Virus record (IMG/VR): IMGVR_UViG_3300047548_000777
Coordinates: 1-64,000 of that record
DNA from: a virus
Length of the DNA stretch: 64,000 bases
Direction: 5' to 3' (one strand)
A program made the translations under genes and the position numbers. The notes beneath the pieces were generated by a model. That model was not told where the DNA came from. It saw nothing but the letters and a program-made list of their open reading frames with translations, and searched no databases. The first letter of the stretch is position 1. Each line of letters opens with the position of its first letter. This document shows positions 24,693-33,639 of this stretch, one piece after another.

Positions 24693-26066
24693 ATTCCAAG
24701 ATTAAGCCTTTACAGACCCGAAAAGGGTAATGACTACAAGTTTATAGATCGAACCATATCGGAAATGTTTGGTGTCGGGGGTACAGAATTGTACATCCAT
24801 AAATACCTAGGACCTAAAAATCCTGAAGAAGGCACTGCGGCTCAACCTATATACGACACAATTAAAGAAACTAATATTCAAGATTTGCTATTTTTAGAAA
24901 ATAGAGATCGAGTATACGATAGTAGCATTTATAAAATTCGAGGTGTCTACAACGTACAAGATATCGATTTTAACCTAAGCCAATTTGGTCTATTTGTTGA
25001 CAACGATACTGTTTATATGACAGTGCATATAAATGACTACATTAGAACTATTGGCAGAAAACCATTAAGTGGTGACGTTGTTGAGGTACCACATTTAAAA
25101 GATGAGTTTGCACTCAATGATTTTGATGTGAGCCTGCCAAGGTATTTTGTTATTAGTGATATCGGTAGAGCAGCTGAAGGATTTAGTCCTACTTGGTATC
25201 CGCATTTATATAGATTAAAATTGACTAAAATAATGAATAGTCAACAGTACAAAGATATTTTTAATCAGCCAATAGTTGATCCTGTAACGGGAGAAGAAAC
25301 TGATCGAACACTTGCAGATATATTAAGTACACAAAATAAATCATTAGAAATTAATGATATCATGCTTGCACAAGCAGAAGCAGATGCCCCATACAGCGGA
25401 TATGAAACTCGGCATTTCTATACATTATCTCTGGATGATCAGGGTAATGCATCATTAGAAACTGCGGACACCATTGATGTGGATGCCAGTAGCGATTATG
25501 GAAGTCCATCTACCTACTCTAACCCTAAAAGACCTGGGTACACCGGATATTTATTGGGAGATGGTCTTCCAGAAAACGGAGCAGCATTTGGTCACGGACT
25601 CACTTTCCCTAACGGCCCAATTGAAGGGGACTACTTCTTACGAACTGACTTTTTACCAAACCGGTTATTTCGTTATGATGGATTCAGATGGATTAGACGA
25701 GAAGATGCCGTAAGAACCACTATGACGCCTAGTGCTGGTAGGAATAATCAAAAGGGCACGTTTATTAATAATACTAATAGGGTAGGTATTGATTTATTAG
25801 AATCGAATATTGTAAAATTAACCGGACTTACTATAGAGACGAATGTTAATTATACTTCAGACATATATGCCACTGTTGCGTTAGAGGATAGTGAAATCAT
25901 AGTTCCACTAGCGGTAACAAATAATAATGGAAAAGTAGCAATTCAGTTGCCAGCTAATTTCCAATCTGGGCTAGTAGTTGACTACAAAGTTTACAGGTCA
26001 AGCACAGAAGAAAAACAATCATTAAGTAAGGCACTGCGTCCTAGAAAACCTTTAGCGGATTTATAA
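24693..26066 (+). CDS. 14: Neck/virion structural protein, gp14-like, ATT start
   Basis: The protein has 457 aa if translation starts at ATT 24693-24695, giving (M)PRLSLYRPEKGNDYKFIDR. GGAG lies 7 nt upstream and there is no in-frame ATG/GTG/TTG between the late promoter and residue 25. Conserved-looking segments are ELYIHKYLGPK, IQDLLFLENRDR, YNVQDIDFNLSQFGLFV and EGFSPTWYPHLYRLK, typical of the marine T4-like protein placed beside gp13 and gp15. Position argues for gp14, but T4 gp14 is only 256 aa. The C-terminal ~200 residues (with a RLFRYDGFRWIRR module) look like an added domain. It ends TAATG into gp15. Confidence 0.65.
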   Translation: MPRLSLYRPEKGNDYKFIDRTISEMFGVGGTELYIHKYLGPKNPEEGTAAQPIYDTIKETNIQDLLFLENRDRVYDSSIYKIRGVYNVQDIDFNLSQFGLFVDNDTVYMTVHINDYIRTIGRKPLSGDVVEVPHLKDEFALNDFDVSLPRYFVISDIGRAAEGFSPTWYPHLYRLKLTKIMNSQQYKDIFNQPIVDPVTGEETDRTLADILSTQNKSLEINDIMLAQAEADAPYSGYETRHFYTLSLDDQGNASLETADTIDVDASSDYGSPSTYSNPKRPGYTGYLLGDGLPENGAAFGHGLTFPNGPIEGDYFLRTDFLPNRLFRYDGFRWIRREDAVRTTMTPSAGRNNQKGTFINNTNRVGIDLLESNIVKLTGLTIETNVNYTSDIYATVALEDSEIIVPLAVTNNNGKVAIQLPANFQSGLVVDYKVYRSSTEEKQSLSKALRPRKPLADL

Positions 26067-27679
26067 TGTCAACAACAACATTTTTTTATGATGGTCAAAT
26101 TAGAAGATACCTTTTGCAAATAGTTAGACTACTAAGCAACTTTGCAGTAAAATATACTGATGGGACCTTGGTTCGAATTCCTGTAATATATGGAGATGCT
26201 GACAGGCAAGTAGCGCATATTATAAATCAAAACAGTGAAAATACCGTACAAAGTGCACCAAAGATCGCAATTTATATGGCAGATCTAGAGCTAGATACTA
26301 GCAGGCTTGCTGATAGTAGCCATGTAGGTAAAGTGCATGTTAGAGAACGGGCATACAATGAGCAGACACAAAGCTACGAAAATTATCAAGGAAACAGTTA
26401 TACAGTCGAACGGTTAATGCCGACACCATATAAGCTCACAGTCAAAGTAGATATTTGGTCTACCAGTATAGATCAAAAATTACAAATACTAGAGCAAATA
26501 CTAATGTTGTTTAATCCTAGTTTAGAAATTCAAACTAGCGATAACTATATTGATTGGACTAGTCTAAGTGTAGTGGATTTGACCTCTGTTGTGTTAAGTT
26601 CAAGAAGTGTACCCGTCGGTACTGCCGCAGAGATTGATATTGCTACGTTAACCTTGGCAACTCCCATATGGATTAGTCCTCCTGCCAAAGTAAAACGGCT
26701 AGGTGTTATTACTAATATTATATCGAATATCTTTACCGATAAAACTGATCAATATGGTGATTATATTGAAGGGTTAGGTGTAGACTCTTCGGCAACATAT
26801 GCCTCTCCAGCAGGATCACCTGTGGCATCGTTCAGTTCTGCAACAGCAAACTATGACATCGAAGTCACTGGAAATTCAGCAAAATTATTAGGATTTGAGA
26901 ATCAATATCCTAGATGGAATAATATCGTTAATAAATTCTCTGGAGTTTATACAGCAGGTTTAAGCAGAATTTATTTAAAAATACCTAGCGGAAACAATGT
27001 AGTTGGCACGTTTAGCTTAAATCCGCTAGACGATTCATTGCTAACTATTAACTGGGACGTTGATACTTACCCCACCAATACCTCAGTATATAGTATAAAC
27101 AGATCATCTACCACAACATTTGATGCCATCATTGATCCTACACGAACTGGTCCGAGGGATTCTAATCTACCTAAATTAAAACAAGGATCTAGGTACTTAA
27201 TTGTTGATAAAATAGGAAATAGCATTAAGGAAACGTTTGTATCCGAAACAAAGATACAGAGAATTAATACCAACACCCTGTATAAAGATGTAGTTGATCA
27301 TAAAATTTTAGTCAACGGAATTGAGGTAGGCTCCGGAAATGCACGAATACCAGATGATCTTAATACGGGGAATTACTATATTTTATTGGATGAATTTGCA
27401 CCTGCTGGCGCAGAAATTACGTATGAACTTTATACCAATGTTGACGGGCCAGAATCTTGGAAGAATAATGACGGTAGCGATTTTACAGCCAACGAAAATG
27501 ATATAATAGAGTGGGATGGTGATAAATGGAATATTGTTTTCAACTCTTTAAAGGCACAGGATCAAATAGTTTATCTATCAAACATTTTTACCAATACACA
27601 GTATATGTGGAATGGGGTACATTGGAGTAAGAGTTTTGAAGGTATTTATAGAGCCGGAGAATGGCGCCTTGAACTTTAA
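26066..27679 (+). CDS. 15: Tail completion/sheath stabiliser gp15-like
   Basis: The protein has 537 aa against 272 in T4. The N-terminal ~230 residues match gp15: FFYDGQIRRYLLQIVRLL, a central IPVIYGD and the helix VDIWSTSIDQKLQILEQI, then FNPSLEIQ and TLATPIWISPPAKV. It caps the tail tube and sheath so the tail can join the head. The C-terminal ~300 residues are an extension of beta-rich modules ending in two short Trp/Gly motifs (IIEWDGDKWNIVFN, YMWNGVHWSKSF). The ATG overlaps the gp14-like stop, so translation is coupled. Confidence 0.75.
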   Translation: MSTTTFFYDGQIRRYLLQIVRLLSNFAVKYTDGTLVRIPVIYGDADRQVAHIINQNSENTVQSAPKIAIYMADLELDTSRLADSSHVGKVHVRERAYNEQTQSYENYQGNSYTVERLMPTPYKLTVKVDIWSTSIDQKLQILEQILMLFNPSLEIQTSDNYIDWTSLSVVDLTSVVLSSRSVPVGTAAEIDIATLTLATPIWISPPAKVKRLGVITNIISNIFTDKTDQYGDYIEGLGVDSSATYASPAGSPVASFSSATANYDIEVTGNSAKLLGFENQYPRWNNIVNKFSGVYTAGLSRIYLKIPSGNNVVGTFSLNPLDDSLLTINWDVDTYPTNTSVYSINRSSTTTFDAIIDPTRTGPRDSNLPKLKQGSRYLIVDKIGNSIKETFVSETKIQRINTNTLYKDVVDHKILVNGIEVGSGNARIPDDLNTGNYYILLDEFAPAGAEITYELYTNVDGPESWKNNDGSDFTANENDIIEWDGDKWNIVFNSLKAQDQIVYLSNIFTNTQYMWNGVHWSKSFEGIYRAGEWRLEL

Positions 27680-28118
27680 AAATAAAATTGTCTGCAGTGG
27701 GGCATTATTTTATGCTAAGTCTACTAAACGAATCTTGCTGCTACAAAAGGCAAGGGGAAAGCACACTGGTACCTGGGGGTTAGTAGGTGGAACAACTGAA
27801 ACACAAGAAACTCCTTGGCAAGGACTAACCAGAGAAATCAATGAAGAAATTGGATTGTTTCCAAAGATAATAAAAACAATTCCACTAGAAACATTTGTTA
27901 GCAACGATTCTATTTTTAACTATCACACTTACTTGTGCGTAGTAGAAGAAGAATTTATTCCTAAATTAAGTTCAGAACATTCAGGCTATGCCTGGTGTGT
28001 TATAGATTACTCTCCTAAACCTTTACATCAAGGATTAAAAAACAGCTTTGGGAATAAAATTATTCGCACAAAGCTGCAGACTATATTTGAGATAATTAAT
28101 CTTATTGAAATAAAATAA
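27669..28118 (+). CDS. Nudix hydrolase
   Basis: A perfect Nudix box GX5EX7REUXEEXGU is present (GTTETQETPWQGLTREINEE then IGL). Flanking residues fit a 149-aa MutT-like pyrophosphohydrolase with substrate strand KRILLLQKARGKHTGTWGLV. It should hydrolyse a nucleoside diphosphate linked to another group (oxidised dNTP, dinucleotide polyphosphate, NDP-sugar, or a 5' mRNA cap); the substrate cannot be read from sequence. A TTG start at 27669, overlapping the gp15 end and 9 nt after GGAG, is preferred because no suitable ATG exists. It is the last gene of the plus-strand unit. Confidence 0.85.
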   Translation: MNFKNKIVCSGALFYAKSTKRILLLQKARGKHTGTWGLVGGTTETQETPWQGLTREINEEIGLFPKIIKTIPLETFVSNDSIFNYHTYLCVVEEEFIPKLSSEHSGYAWCVIDYSPKPLHQGLKNSFGNKIIRTKLQTIFEIINLIEIK

Positions 28119-28138
28119 CGGGGCAATGCCCCGTTATT
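28114..28138. terminator. Bidirectional terminator between convergent units
   Basis: AATAACGGGGC/GCCCCGTTATT is an 11-bp perfect stem with a 3-nt loop. It overlaps the Nudix stop codon and lies 5 nt past the stop of the large adhesin gene on the other strand. Confidence 0.88.
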
Positions 28139-28142
28139 CTTA

Positions 28143-31100
28143 TTAACCTGATGTTTCGTTAGTTGCCGTGTTAACATTAGTTGATGGGAAGCTTCTACCA
28201 ACACCCCATACAATTCTCACTGCGCCGTTTGCACCGTCACCGCCTTGGGCGGTCGCGATTCGGGTGCTTCCGCCGGCGCCGTAAGCACCCCCATCGGGTT
28301 CAATATAATACACTTGAGCGTTACCCGTTGTAGTACGGCTGCCTGGGCCGCTGCCAGCTACCGTAGAACCATACAGAGAGGATCCAGTTCCTGTTGTGCC
28401 AGCAGCTGCACCAGTGTAGCTTCCGGCATTGCCACCACTTCCGAATGTAGTGCCGGTACTTATACGTACTCCATTAGCACCATTTCCGCCGCCGTCTCCT
28501 ACGTAACCACCGCCAGTGCCGGCACTCCCTGAAGGTTGACTAACAGAGCCGACTGTGTTGTATGGAGGGGGGTTGTTCGAATTTGGAGGCGTGTAGCTAG
28601 CAATAGTACCCGAGGTTGCGCCGCCAGCACCTTTACCTGCTACGGTGGTTAGGCTACCGAAATAACTATCTCCGGCTTTTGCACTCGAAAAACTTCCGGC
28701 GGTAAGTGGGTACGGCGCAGCACTTCCTGCCCCTACTACAACAGTATAGTTAGTTCCGTATGTTGGTACAATCTTCTTGTACCCAGTTCCTCCTCCGCCA
28801 CCTGAGTATGCCGCGTCGGCGATGCCGTTTGCTCCAATGGCTCCGGATCCTCCGCCGATGCATACGACGTGTATATTTGGAATGTACGGGTCCGGTAGAG
28901 TCCAGGTACGTGTTCCGGGAGTAGTAAATACAATACTTCCCCAGGTAGTAACAGACACAGTTCTGGATGCAGTTCCTATGTTTCCGGCTTGGTCTGCAGA
29001 GGTAGTGGCTGTTATAGTTCGTGATGCACCTTCCCCTATTGCGATCAACACTGCCTCTGTAACGAGACAACTCCAATTAGTGCCGATGATGCTAATCGGT
29101 ATTGCGCCATTAGGCCCTGATAGCGATACGGTGTATCCGCTTTCTATAGTTCCTGATATATATGTAGGTGTCGCAAGACTTGCGTAAGTTAATGCAGGAA
29201 CTGCATTTATAGTTACAATAGGTGCTGTCTTATCTACGGTGATCGCTGGAGCGAATGTTATATCTGATGAATACCCCTGTGCATTGGTTTGCCTAACTTG
29301 TACAACATTCACTGCATAGGATCCTTCTCCGAGAGTAAAGCTGGTTACGTTATATGCCATAGTTGTCCAACTACCACCGCCGTTGATACTATACTGCCAA
29401 GATCCAGTTGAACCCACAGTTATACCGGAAACATTTATTGTTCCATTGCTTGTATAGTAATCAGATGCTGAACTACCGGTATCGGATGCGAGTGCCAATG
29501 TTAACTTAGGTGGGACCGTAGTTACAGTTATAGTTCTAGAAGTACTTGAAGCATTTCCTGCGGTATCTGTTGCTGTAGCAGTAATAATTCTACCAGTTCC
29601 AGCACCCATTGCGGTGAAGTCAGCAGATGTAATTAGATAACTCCAAGTTGTTCCGCTGACTGTGGCAGTTCTTACTGTTCCGTTGAGAGATACAGATACT
29701 GTACTGCCGCTTGTTACCGTTCCGGTAATTGAAGTAACTCCTGCGTCTTGAGAACTTATGATAATATCATCTCCAGAAATGATATTCATAGTTATTGTAG
29801 GAGCAGTGGTATCTACAGTAATGGTCGAAGGATATGTGGTTACAGCAGATGGATAATTTTGTGCGTTAAATTGTCTAACGTTTACGCTGTCATAGGTTCC
29901 CTCGGAGAGGACGAAACTAGTTGTAGTAGGGGCCTGATTTGCACTCCAGCTGGAACCCCCGTTGGTACTGTATTGCCAATACCCGCCAGTAACTTGTCCA
30001 GAAACTGTCATAGTTCCATTACTCGTAATTCGATCCGATGCCGAACTACCTGTATCAGATGCTAAAGTTAAAGTTAACGCAGCCGGGACTGAAGTATACG
30101 TTACTGTCTGAGTTGCAGTTGCAGTGTTTCCTGCCTTGTCTGTAGCCGTGGCAGTTATAACTTTACTAGTCCCAATACCAAGCGCTGTTAAATCAGCTGA
30201 TACAATAGTGTAAGACCAAGAAGTGCCTGTTATTGAAGCTGTTTTTGTTGTAGTACCAAATGTCAACTTAACAGTATCAATGTAATCGTCATTCACTGTT
30301 CCGGTAATTGAAGTTACCCCTGCATCCTCAGAGCTTATTAGTATGTTATCACCGGAAACTATATTCATAGTTACAGTGGGTGATGTCTTATCTACTACAA
30401 CTGCTGATGCGTATGTAGTTATAGCAGACGGATAGTTTTGTGCGTTAAACTGTTGAACTTTTATGTTATTGGCTGAATAACTTCCTTCGTCGAGAGTAAA
30501 AAATGTTGTAGTAGACGCTTGATCAGCGCTCCAATTAGCTCCTGCATCAATGCTATATCTCCAAATTCCACCAGTAACCACACCAGATACGTTCATTCTT
30601 CCATTATTTGTAATTCTATCACTTGTAGAAATACCGGTATCGGATGCCAATGCAAGCGTTAATGTAGCCGGGACGGTAGTATTAGTCACATACCTAGTCA
30701 CAGTTCCTATGTTTCCTGCAGTATCTGCAGATGTAGTAGCAGTTATAGGTATGTTTACCCCGGTTCCTAAAACTGTACTACCTATATCAGTTGAAGTAAG
30801 AGCATAGCTCCACGTTGTTCCACTGACTGTAGCAGTTCTTGTTGTTGTTTTGAGGGTCAACGTTACAGTCCTTCCGCTTTCCACAGTTCCAGTTATTGTT
30901 GTTGTGCCGGTTATAATATCGTCTCCACTTATAACATCCATGGTCACGCTCGGTGCAGTGGTATCTACAGTAACTGCTGATGCATATTTTATCGGAGTTG
31001 ATGGGTAGTTTCCATCTGCACTAAACTGCCTTGCTTGAATTTGATTGGCTGCATATGTTCCTTCTCCAAGTACAAAACTACTTGTACCCGCCGTCGGGGT

Positions 31101-32633
31101 ACTTCCGTCAGTCCAGCTAGCCCCAGAGTCGGTACTATACTGCCATTTAGCAGCACTAGCAGATATACCTGTAACCGTCATAGTTCCATTACTTGTAATT
31201 TTATCAGTTGCAGAACTACCTGTATCTTGTGCAAGTGCAATCGAAGTTAACTGGCTAGGAGCTTGGACAACTGTTACAGTCCTAGTTGCAGTTCCGTCAG
31301 TATTTCCTGCTAAATCTGTTGCAGTAGCAATTATAGTTTTATTTGTTCCATATCCAAGGCTAGTTAAATCAGCTGCTACGACAGTGTAAGTCCATGTAGA
31401 TCCGGATATTGAAGCAGTTTTTATTGTAGCTCCAAATGTTAACTTAACAGTATTGACATTTGCATCTGTTACTGTTCCGGTAATTTGAGTAATTCCTGGG
31501 TCAACGTTATCTACTAAAATGTTATCGCTAGAAATTGTATTGATGGTTATTGTCGGAGAAGTTGTATCTATCTTGATTGTCGAAGTGTTTCCTACCGGAA
31601 TTGATGAATACCCAGATGAGTTTGTTTGCCTGACTTGAATTTTATTAGCTGTGTAAGTGCCTTCTGCCAGTTCAAACGTATTTGTGCTTAGGTCTTTACT
31701 TGTCCAGCTATTTCCGCCATCGATGCTGTACTGCCAAGATCCGCCGGCACCAACATTTATATCAAGAACAAGCACTGTTCCGTTCTTTGTAATTTTATCA
31801 GTAGTTGATGTTCCGGTGTCTTCTGCAAGAGCAAAGGATACGTTGCTTGGTGCAATGCCAACAGTTACTGTTTTAGAAGTAGTTGCGGTATTTCCTGCTC
31901 GATCCGTTCCTGTAGCAGTTATAACCTTATTAGAACCAGCGCCTAATGCTAATAGATCGTCTAATACAACAGTATATGTCCATGAGGTTCCATTAACTAT
32001 TGCATTTCTGGTTACCGTATTAAATTTTAGAGTGACTGCGCTGTCACTTGTTACTACACCAGTAATAGCTGTAACGCCAGGGTCTTCGTTGCTTATTAGA
32101 ACATTATCTACAGAAATAGTATTAATTGTTATCAGAGGCGCTGTACCGTCTACTATAATTTGTGTGGGATTAGTTGCCGGGATTGAAGTAAATCCTACCG
32201 CGTTAGTTTGTCTAACTTGAACTTGTCCAACTGCGTATGTCCCGTTATTTAAAATAAAACTATTCACGTTAGTTGGTAATGGTGTCCATGATGCACCCGA
32301 GTTCGTACTGTACTCCCAATATCCGTTAGTGACATTTATGCCGGATACCACTGTTGCACCATTGCTTGTGATATTATCAGTTGATGACAGTCCTGTATCT
32401 TGTTGCAATGTAAATGATAATTTATCTGGTATTGGGTTGAAAAACGGCAGTTGCTTCCACAAAATCACATCTGTATTAATTTCACTAAACGATGCAAGTT
32501 CTACTTTTTCATTGGTAGTGTTAAATCTTAACATTCCTTCGATTGCAGTAACAGGTCGTTCGTCAGTGATTCCTACCGCAACTTTTAAGTAATCGGTATC
32601 GACTATGGATATTCCGTTAATTTGAAGGGCCAT
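28143..32633 (-). CDS. Giant tail fibre/adhesin with six Ig-like repeat blocks and glycine-rich tip
   Basis: The protein has 1496 aa. The N-terminal ~90 residues (GISIVDTDYLKVAVG, IEGMLRFNTTNEKVE) are a probable virion-anchoring module. Then come six ~190-aa blocks, each opening with a SxxLxxDTGxSxxDxIT(S/N)NG motif, continuing through WxYSxxxGxxW and VDxTxPxxTxN, and closing in ITATxTDxAGNxxTxxxxVTV. These look like paired bacterial Ig-like domains. The last ~200 residues are Gly/Ser-rich loops ending VRIVWGVGRSFP, similar to the glycine-rich receptor-binding tips of T4-like adhesins. It presumably binds the host surface. TAGGAAAT precedes the ATG. Confidence 0.8.
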   Translation of the reverse strand: MALQINGISIVDTDYLKVAVGITDERPVTAIEGMLRFNTTNEKVELASFSEINTDVILWKQLPFFNPIPDKLSFTLQQDTGLSSTDNITSNGATVVSGINVTNGYWEYSTNSGASWTPLPTNVNSFILNNGTYAVGQVQVRQTNAVGFTSIPATNPTQIIVDGTAPLITINTISVDNVLISNEDPGVTAITGVVTSDSAVTLKFNTVTRNAIVNGTSWTYTVVLDDLLALGAGSNKVITATGTDRAGNTATTSKTVTVGIAPSNVSFALAEDTGTSTTDKITKNGTVLVLDINVGAGGSWQYSIDGGNSWTSKDLSTNTFELAEGTYTANKIQVRQTNSSGYSSIPVGNTSTIKIDTTSPTITINTISSDNILVDNVDPGITQITGTVTDANVNTVKLTFGATIKTASISGSTWTYTVVAADLTSLGYGTNKTIIATATDLAGNTDGTATRTVTVVQAPSQLTSIALAQDTGSSATDKITSNGTMTVTGISASAAKWQYSTDSGASWTDGSTPTAGTSSFVLGEGTYAANQIQARQFSADGNYPSTPIKYASAVTVDTTAPSVTMDVISGDDIITGTTTITGTVESGRTVTLTLKTTTRTATVSGTTWSYALTSTDIGSTVLGTGVNIPITATTSADTAGNIGTVTRYVTNTTVPATLTLALASDTGISTSDRITNNGRMNVSGVVTGGIWRYSIDAGANWSADQASTTTFFTLDEGSYSANNIKVQQFNAQNYPSAITTYASAVVVDKTSPTVTMNIVSGDNILISSEDAGVTSITGTVNDDYIDTVKLTFGTTTKTASITGTSWSYTIVSADLTALGIGTSKVITATATDKAGNTATATQTVTYTSVPAALTLTLASDTGSSASDRITSNGTMTVSGQVTGGYWQYSTNGGSSWSANQAPTTTSFVLSEGTYDSVNVRQFNAQNYPSAVTTYPSTITVDTTAPTITMNIISGDDIIISSQDAGVTSITGTVTSGSTVSVSLNGTVRTATVSGTTWSYLITSADFTAMGAGTGRIITATATDTAGNASSTSRTITVTTVPPKLTLALASDTGSSASDYYTSNGTINVSGITVGSTGSWQYSINGGGSWTTMAYNVTSFTLGEGSYAVNVVQVRQTNAQGYSSDITFAPAITVDKTAPIVTINAVPALTYASLATPTYISGTIESGYTVSLSGPNGAIPISIIGTNWSCLVTEAVLIAIGEGASRTITATTSADQAGNIGTASRTVSVTTWGSIVFTTPGTRTWTLPDPYIPNIHVVCIGGGSGAIGANGIADAAYSGGGGGTGYKKIVPTYGTNYTVVVGAGSAAPYPLTAGSFSSAKAGDSYFGSLTTVAGKGAGGATSGTIASYTPPNSNNPPPYNTVGSVSQPSGSAGTGGGYVGDGGGNGANGVRISTGTTFGSGGNAGSYTGAAAGTTGTGSSLYGSTVAGSGPGSRTTTGNAQVYYIEPDGGAYGAGGSTRIATAQGGDGANGAVRIVWGVGRSFPSTNVNTATNETSG

Positions 32634-32654
32634 ATAATTATTTCCTAACTCACA

Positions 32655-33623
32655 TTAAACAGCAGCAGCATTATTAGGGAAACTCCTGCCTGTTCCCCAT
32701 ATTATGCGCACCACTCCATTTGCACCCGTTCCGGCAGATCCGCCGCCGCCACCGTAAGAACCACCGTTAGAAGTTTGATTAAGCCCGGTTCCGCCGCTGC
32801 CGCCGCCGCCTCGGCGCGATTGACCGTTTAGAACCGGAGATCCGGCTGTTCCGTTTGCACCAACTCCATATATACCTACGCCGCCCCCACCGCCACCGGC
32901 AGTACCACCGGAGCCACCACCACCTCCGCCACCTCCTTGTCCTGCATTACCGGAGAATTGACTAGTACTACCATTAAATCCGGAACCGCCGTCTCCGCCG
33001 GCACCGCCGTATCCTCCGGCACCACCACCCCCTCCTATCAAGGAGCCTCCGGTGCCGCCGTTGCCACCACTACCGTACAAAGATTGGTATGTGCCGCCTA
33101 GTCCGGCGGCACCATTCGTTCCACCTATTCCTCGTTTGCCGCCACCGGCTCGACAAACTTCGGCTCCATCAGGTAATTTAAAATAGCTATCTCCACCGTC
33201 AGTAGCAAACACTGAACCCCCCACTGAGTACTTACAAATTGTTCCCGGAGTTACTGGTATGTCGTTAGCATATGCTAGTGCTCCTCCCCCTCCGCCGGCG
33301 CCGTAACTACCTGCACTAGCACTTCCGCTTCCTCCGGCTCCAATGCATAATATCGAAATTTTAGTGACACCGTCCGGCACCAACCACTCTGTTTCAGAAG
33401 TGGTAGTTGCAGTGAATGTTGCATCTCCGTAGCTTGATACCCCATACCCTATATATTGCCACCCACTGCTGGTATATACTTCTAGATAGCCAATATCGGT
33501 ATTATATCTTGTCATGCCGATTACTGGAGTAGACGGTCTTTGTGCAGTAGTGCCTGCTGGTAAAGACAAATAACTAGTAGGACTATCAATAATAGTTGTT
33601 GTGCCGTTTATTCTTAATGACAT
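32655..33623 (-). CDS. Glycine-rich adhesin / fibre tip protein
   Basis: The protein has 322 aa. ATG at 33621-33623 (MSLRINGTTTII) is chosen because AGGAG lies about 12 nt before it. A short anchor (AQRPSTPVIGMTRYNTDIG) leads to a trimerising-type strand region. A long poly-glycine domain then runs to the end, which reads VVRIIWGTGRSFPNNAAAV. The last ~10 residues of that tip match the end of the preceding giant adhesin, so the two proteins share a receptor-binding tip type. Such domains form a polyglycine sandwich with variable surface loops in T4-like phage adhesins. Confidence 0.75.
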   Translation of the reverse strand: MSLRINGTTTIIDSPTSYLSLPAGTTAQRPSTPVIGMTRYNTDIGYLEVYTSSGWQYIGYGVSSYGDATFTATTTSETEWLVPDGVTKISILCIGAGGSGSASAGSYGAGGGGGALAYANDIPVTPGTICKYSVGGSVFATDGGDSYFKLPDGAEVCRAGGGKRGIGGTNGAAGLGGTYQSLYGSGGNGGTGGSLIGGGGGAGGYGGAGGDGGSGFNGSTSQFSGNAGQGGGGGGGGSGGTAGGGGGGVGIYGVGANGTAGSPVLNGQSRRGGGGSGGTGLNQTSNGGSYGGGGGSAGTGANGVVRIIWGTGRSFPNNAAAV

Positions 33624-33639
33624 ATCTGTTTTACTCCTG

